Below, piece by piece: positions 58,812 through 64,000 of a stretch of 64,000 bases of DNA. The position numbers and the translations under genes are program-made. Where the stretch lies: contig CM073203.1 in the NCBI GenBank assembly GCA_037042915.1, positions 1,240,001-1,304,000 on the forward strand, given 5' to 3'. The DNA is from Auricularia sp. M13. Its lineage: Eukaryota; Basidiomycota; Agaricomycetes; Auriculariales; Auriculariaceae. Under the pieces are notes generated by a model. It had not been told where the DNA came from and ran no database searches. It saw only the letters and a program-made list of their open reading frames with translations. Positions within the stretch are counted from its first letter, which is position 1; every line of letters begins with the position of its first letter.

Positions 58812-61057
58812 ATGTCGTCTGCAGAACCCGAGCCTCGCCAATGCCTCGTTGACATGGGCCTGAAGGAACTAATTGCGCTCAAGGATGCCCTTGGCGTCGA
58901 GTGCACTAAGGGCCATGCTCGTCACTGCAAAACCTATACCTATCCCCTCGAGGCGCACCTCCGCAACAACGAGGAAATCCTCAGCAAGGACCCTCTCTAT
59001 CAGTATTTATACGGCCAAGGTATTGCCCAGGGCACCAAGCTACGCACCACAAGCGCGGATAAGGCTGCACAGGATGCATCCGCAGCTAACAAGGCTTCTG
59101 CGCCGCCAACTCCGTACGTGCGCTTAACAGATCTGACGTATTGTTTACTAAACAAACCACAGTGCAATGGCCGCTCTGCTTAAACGCAACCTCACGAGCG
59201 ATCCGCCTGGGCTTCCTATCGTTGGTGGCACAAAGAAGGTTCATTTTGAGCGTATGTCGTCATTCAAAAGCGCATTCCAGCTATCAATGCCTAAATCTCA
59301 TATTTTAGCCACAGAGAATGCCGTGACACCGAGCACGACTCCACCAGTCGCAGCTGCCAACAATCGTGCACCTCTGCAGCCGCAGCCGCATGCTCTCGAA
59401 AAAATCATGCCCGACCCTCGCCCTGCGCCCAATGGGCCGAACAGCACCGTTGTGACGCCTCCGGGTTCAGACAACAGGAGCCAGCTCCACCTCCGCCAGT
59501 CACTCCTTCGAAAAAGAGGAGTAAGTTGATGTTACACTTATGTGTGCGCGTGCTTTGACTAATGTACGATCCTCAACAGTCAATGTACTTCTTCACGGCG
59601 TTCTCAGCGGTGATAAGGTACAGGAAATGATGATCCCTTTGAAGGACGGTGTGCGTGCACTCAATTCGAAGGGAAAGCCCACTTCCCATGAGGAGGACAA
59701 TGCGAAACTGTTTGTTCAGCTGGACGACGTCTTCGATGGTGTGTCTGCCCACAATGCATCTCCTCTCAAGGGTGCGCACTGCTATTCCAATTTTATGCGC
59801 GTATACTGATATACTTTGTTCGCCTACTGTACTAGGATTGCAGGGCCGCATTAATGTTCGCAATCCCGATTCAATGCGCATGCGCGACGTGGGGTCGCTC
59901 CCCAAACTTCTCAGTGGCGATTACTCCTCATTCAACCACATGGAAGTCTCAAAGCGTCATGTCGTCACGCAGAGTGGCGATAATTATGAGTTGGAATTAT
60001 TTTATCACCCTGTGAGTAAACTTTCACGATCTCACGCTAGTCACCGCGTACATATCCCATTCCGCTCTTTTCTAGCCTGCTCTAACCGCTGCAAATGCTA
60101 TGCCTCCTCGTCTCCCTGTCGAGTCCACTCAGTCCGAGCCTGCACAGTCTCTCCAGCCCACTGCCCCACCACAGCCAGCCGTCCAGCCCGCCATTCACCC
60201 TTCACTTGCATCTGCTGCACGCGCTGCAGCCGATCTGAAGAAGCTGGACGACAATCGCGAGTTCCACGTTGCGCTCGGAAACTATTTCGCATCTAACGGC
60301 GTGAGCATGTGGTCGAGTGCGAAGGCTGAGATCATGAGCCAGCGTCTCGAGCGCTACCTGCATGTTTGCAAGGCGCAGGATATTATCAAGGAGTGGAAAA
60401 CCAGTCTCACAAACTCTGCGTACGATGTTCCGTTTGACTGGGAAGGTATGTTGCATACCATCCAGCGTCGAGATAGCGCTCCGCTGACTGCAGCAAATGC
60501 ATGGATTAGTCGATGGTGGTCGTTGGTGCGGAGGACATTTTACGATCCAGGCGATTCGATCTGCGCTTGGTCTCAAGCACACAACTGCGTCTGAGGACCA
60601 GCAGGCGTTCACTGTTCCTCGCAAGGCCACCCCAGACATCATCGATCGTTTCCAGCCCATCCTTGATTGGGTGAAGTCGCCCGACGATGACGAGCTTACA
60701 GCCAAATTCGGCCACATGTCCCACGACACCTTCATTGCTATGCGCACCGCCGTTATTCGAGGTGCGACCATCAAGGTCCACAACCTCTCGCAGACCTTTT
60801 CAGGGAAACCTCAGCACGCTTCGTCAGCAGCTTCGTCCTCAAAGAGCATTGGTTCGCGAGCTCGCCTTGATTGCGGTGATTCCAAGGCTGGTTCGTCGAA
60901 GGGTAAGAAGCGCCCTCGTCCTGACTCTGACGAGGAGGAGGAGGAGGATGAGGACGAGGACAGCTACGTAAAGGTCTCGAAAAAGCAGCTTTCGAAGCTG
61001 AAGAAGTATAAGAAGCAGAGCGCAAAGGCCATTGACAGCGACGAGCTCGATGACTAG
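58812..61057 (+). CDS. Unrecognised multi-exon protein with acidic/Lys-rich tail
   Basis: No family recognised. The start MSSAEPEPRQCLVDMGLKEL is followed by HARHCKTYTYPLEAHLRNNE; introns near 59115-59162 and 59252-59309, then a Pro-rich stretch, NVLLHGVLSGDKVQEMMIPL, GRINVRNPDSMRMRDVGSLP, GDYSSFNHMEVSKRHVV (exon ending ELELFYHP), and FHVALGNYFASNGVSMWSSA. The final exon reads VDGGRWCGGHFTIQAIRSAL, KATPDIIDRFQPILDWVKSP and ends in a Glu/Asp run followed by VKVSKKQLSKLKKYKKQS and DSDELDD. The tail suggests a nuclear, chromatin-associated protein. It lies 680 bases upstream of the CxC5/CxC6 gene on the same strand; whether it is host or transposon cargo cannot be told. Confidence 0.6.
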
Positions 61058-61739
61058 ATCCCTGGCTTCTTCCTTTCCCTATGCCTCTCTGTATGCGTCT
61101 TCTCCAATATGCTCCACTATGCAACCCTATGCCTATGATTTTTGATGCGTTGAACAGTCTGCTTGTGCGAAAACTCAGTTGCAGTGTCGCATAGCAGTCC
61201 CCCATCAGGGATCCAATTGTAAGAGTTTGCTATAATCTAAATAAGCAGACAAGTCCATTCTACACCTTCTGACAGAATCTCATTATTTCCGGAAGTCTGT
61301 GTACTTTGATACACCACCTGTGCTTGACAAATCCAGATATCGGACTTTCCCGACTCTTGAGGCCATTCGGGCGAGCTACCCCACACAGGCATCCAATTCT
61401 AAGGTTCAGATACACCACAAATCAGTTGAGAATGACTACTTGAATAACCTGCCAAGTTTCCAGCGTTTCCGGATGTCTGTGGAATATTCTGCAACACTGA
61501 ATCTCGTCAGAGAACAAGAATACTTCCGGCCATCAAAGATCGGTCTTTGCCACAGTGCCAATTGCAGAATTATTTGAAGGAATAATCTACCTGTAGACAT
61601 GCTATTGGTTGTACCATATGCTTTATAGTGTTCAAACATGGTGGCCGACAATTATGGGCAGATCGGCGTATGAGCCGGGATTAGCGGATGAGCGGACAAG
61701 GTCCGCTAGCTCCATTCCTTAGCAACAATATTCTTCCTC
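61058..61739. other. Spacer with degenerate repeats
   Basis: Two loosely similar units carry tttccgga.gtctgtg.a (near 61293 and 61465) and gatacaccac (near 61306 and 61408). A 7 bp perfect stem agcggac/gtccgct with loop aag lies at 61691-61707, 33 bases before the next ATG. No gene recognised. Confidence 0.4.
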
Positions 61740-63329
61740 ATGGCTCTGACAGTCCAACAGCTGTGTGAACTGCTCGACCTGCTATTTCCGCAGACTTACC
61801 CCGCTCGAACTGCGTTATACTTATTGGGAAGTGTGCGCACACTACTGCCCCTCCTTCGGCTCCATTCGAATCAGCAGAGGCTTGCACGGCGGCAGAATGC
61901 ATCTCCAGCATGGATGACCTCGCTCCGCAGTGCATGGCGTCTTTTGACTTCGGACGACACTGTTCCCGAGGTTGCAGATGGCCAACCCATGAACGAGGCC
62001 ATTATTGAAGATCTGCTCACCGACTTCCCGACTGTCGCAGAAATTCTGGATGCCGAGCATCGGTCTCTGCTTCCATCAACGTTATCACTACTATGCACTA
62101 CCCATCTGGACTGCCCATTGTGTGAGGAGCACACTCCTCTTCGGCGCAAGGACGATTCGCACTTTGTCCAGCTCCTCAGAGCTGACCTCTCACGCACAGT
62201 TGCCATACTGGTCAGTGCATATTGCCCCTCATGCCGCACTGTATACTGGCCGGACCGCTTCTCCATCCGCATCGAAGCACTGGCCGCAGGACACGCCGAA
62301 CGCAGACTCAGGTTAGAGGCAGAGCCAGTGTATTTGCGCATCTCGAAGTCGGACCAGCTATGGGTTCACCGCGATGTGGCACTAATGCAAGAGTCAGCCT
62401 TCCTGCATCTTCACACTGGGTGGTCCAGCTTTGCGACTTACCTGAACGATTGCCACGCGGGAGCGCCAGTAATTACAGTCCGCCAGGTGCAGCGCATGTT
62501 CGTCGAGCACTTTGCACGCCGCCTGTTGCACGCACATGGGCTTCTCAACGACTTCCAGTGCAAAATGGATCCGAGCACTAAACAGCTCATGTCTGAGGTT
62601 GTCGACGCAATCGGGAGAGATGGAGGAACAGCGCCAGGAGGATTCGAGCACCATTGTGAGGAATGCACGCATCCCAAGCGCTACCGGACTGCGAATGCTC
62701 CTGCTGTTGAGCCCGGTCGTGGCCACCAGGTGGTAGGCGAAGACAATGATGGAGAAAACAACGAAGGAGAAGCACTCGATCAGGTGCAGTCTAGTTCTTT
62801 ATATTTATCCCATGCCGCTGCTCAATCTCCACTGCGCACACAGCCTCCTGCCCTGGTTGACAATCCAGCGCCGGCGTTGCGACTCCCGGTACAGAATGCA
62901 CCGCAAGCTGGACCCCAGCGCCAAGTGAATATGGCAGTCATGGATGGCAAAGTCATCCAACATGCAGTACGTACAGGGGCTTCTTTGCATGCCTGGAGGT
63001 TTACTCAATCACTGCTTCAGATATGCGCTGTGGATCGATGCCGCGGCGCTCTCACGAACTACAAGGATGGAAGATTCTGCCAAGCGCACGAGGAACAGTA
63101 CGGTGACCTATGCGCGATAATCCCGTGTGGTCGACCTCGTGCTGCAGACCTTGGCCGAAAGTTTCTTGTTTGCAATTTGCCTGCGCATATGGCGTTCTTC
63201 CGCGCTTACAAGCGCCGTTTCGGACGCCTGAATTACAGTGGAGGACATGGAGATTCGAACACCCCGATTTTTTACTCCAGTAAATTTACAATTCCACAAC
63301 ATTGGGTAGTACCTTCCTCCCACCAATGA
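61740..63329 (+). CDS. KDZ-transposon-associated CxC5/CxC6 cysteine-cluster protein
   Basis: Intronless 529-residue protein. The central part carries paired cysteines CPLCEEHTPLRRKDDSHF and YCPSCRTVYWPDRFS, followed by the His/Trp-rich segment LHLHTGWSSFATYLNDC: the layout of the CxC5 cluster. The C-terminal part ICAVDRCRGALTNYKDGRFC, AHEEQYGDLCAIIPCGRPR and MAFFRAYKRRFGR matches the CxC6 cluster. Both clusters were described with KDZ transposases of fungi and are probably zinc-binding, DNA-contacting modules; the catalytic KDZ domain itself is absent here. The middle holds a basic/acidic linker. It starts at the first ATG after a small stem-loop. The stop lies four bases before a large inverted repeat. 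Confidence 0.75.
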   Translation: MALTVQQLCELLDLLFPQTYPARTALYLLGSVRTLLPLLRLHSNQQRLARRQNASPAWMTSLRSAWRLLTSDDTVPEVADGQPMNEAIIEDLLTDFPTVAEILDAEHRSLLPSTLSLLCTTHLDCPLCEEHTPLRRKDDSHFVQLLRADLSRTVAILVSAYCPSCRTVYWPDRFSIRIEALAAGHAERRLRLEAEPVYLRISKSDQLWVHRDVALMQESAFLHLHTGWSSFATYLNDCHAGAPVITVRQVQRMFVEHFARRLLHAHGLLNDFQCKMDPSTKQLMSEVVDAIGRDGGTAPGGFEHHCEECTHPKRYRTANAPAVEPGRGHQVVGEDNDGENNEGEALDQVQSSSLYLSHAAAQSPLRTQPPALVDNPAPALRLPVQNAPQAGPQRQVNMAVMDGKVIQHAVRTGASLHAWRFTQSLLQICAVDRCRGALTNYKDGRFCQAHEEQYGDLCAIIPCGRPRAADLGRKFLVCNLPAHMAFFRAYKRRFGRLNYSGGHGDSNTPIFYSSKFTIPQHWVVPSSHQ

Positions 63330-63333
63330 CATG

Positions 63334-64000
63334 TGTTGATGACAAGTAGCCAAGCTTTAACGTGGTGGTGGATTCATGTCGATTGCATTACTCTGTCATG
63401 AGGTGCAGCAGCAAGACTGATATGACTATATGCGGATTGCACAGCCCGGCAAATTTCATCCAAGCCAGGTAGCACTGAGACCTGTTGCGCATTGGTAGAT
63501 GAGAAGGTACACTACATGAATACACTCAAGGAATCTCATTTGCAGACTGCTTCATGGCTCAGAGCTACGACACCTGTGAAACACAGACTGCGCAAAATTT
63601 GAACACTACGCAATCTGCTCTAGACAGAGTCTCAGGTCATGATACCTTGCAAACAACGAGATATATAGACATGGATTGTGACCCGCAAGTGCCATGTCCA
63701 GAAGCTAATCAGTTGAGCTTTGAGAGTGTATACAAAATTTGCGCATTCTGTGTTTCACAGTTGTCATGGCTCTGAGCCATGAAGCAGTCTGCAAATGAGA
63801 TTCCTTGAGTGTATTCATGTAGTGTACCTTCTCATTTACCAATGCGCAACAGGTCTCAGTGCTACCTGGCTTGGATGAAATTTGCCGGGCTGTGCAATTC
63901 GCATATAGTCATATCAGTCTTGCTGCTGCACCTCGTGACAGAGTAATGCAATCGACATCAATCCACCACCACGTTAAAGTTTGGCTACTTGTCATCAACA
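63334..64000. repeat. Large near-perfect inverted repeat (palindrome), truncated by window edge
   Basis: The left arm 63334-~63568 pairs with 64000-~63766: tgttgatgacaagtagccaa at 63334 is the reverse complement of the last bases of the window, with about five mismatches in 235 aligned bases by eye. Weaker pairing (gtgaaacacaga.tgcgcaaa) continues inwards to ~63608 and ~63726, leaving a loop of about 115 bases. The right arm reaches the last base, so the full extent is unknown. Confidence 0.92.

Noticed and set aside
61691-61707. 7 bp stem-loop before the CxC5/CxC6 gene as a terminator or regulator
   Set aside because: Perfect but very short; such stems are frequent by chance and there is no supporting feature.
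1-64000. tRNA or rRNA genes
   Set aside because: I scanned for the GTTCGANTC box and clover-leaf context; the few GTTCGA hits (for example 45539 and 63255) lack matching stems.

Overview
This is a stretch of nuclear DNA from a filamentous basidiomycete, most likely an Agaricomycete; the order cannot be fixed from sequence alone. The grounds are GC-rich intron-dense genes with introns of about 50-60 nt, the basidiomycete style of F-box/LRR proteins and of beta-sandwich membrane proteins, a KDZ-transposon-type cysteine-cluster (CxC5/CxC6) protein, and no bacterial-style operons. No rRNA, tRNA or CRISPR was recognised.

Layout. 1-3.5 kb is a partly decayed tandem duplication of a module made of a tiny Cys-rich gene with a TATA box followed by an APH-family phosphotransferase. 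The first phosphotransferase copy is a rearranged fragment; the second is nearly complete. 3.9-5.3 kb holds an F-box protein (minus), divergent from UTP20 (plus, 5.3-13.7 kb). 13.9-17 kb holds an FSH1-type serine hydrolase and an aldo-keto reductase (both minus). 17.1-22.9 kb is a Dnf1/2-like P4-ATPase flippase (minus). Next come a C2H2 protein (23.9-24.8 kb, plus), a second F-box protein (24.9-26.3 kb, minus) and a dispersed APH paralogue with a damaged middle (26.9-28.4 kb, plus). A run of minus-strand genes follows: glycerol kinase, a TKL-like protein kinase, an MIF-type tautomerase, a Cdh1/Fizzy-related APC/C activator and the SAGA subunit Spt7. Immediately upstream of Spt7 lies a 4.4 kb pogo/Fot1-like DNA transposon (43.67-48.11 kb) whose transposase gene is itself interrupted by a 580 bp hAT-type non-autonomous element. 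49-55 kb holds a C2H2 protein, a single-pass membrane protein and a small secreted Cys-rich protein. 55.5-57.9 kb is a WW/FF-domain TCERG1/CA150-like protein. 58.8-64 kb holds an unrecognised acidic-tailed multi-exon gene, a CxC5/CxC6 gene and a large near-perfect inverted repeat that runs to the window edge.

The housekeeping genes (ribosome biogenesis, lipid flipping, glycerol use, APC/C, SAGA, RNA processing) show no operational link and are an ordinary gene-dense fungal arrangement. The accessory interest lies at the left edge (module duplication), in the nested transposon, and at the right edge (KDZ-associated gene and palindrome). Several conserved genes carry single-base frame breaks, often in G/C runs, that introns cannot explain. 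These look more like consensus errors than gene death, so exon structures below are approximate.
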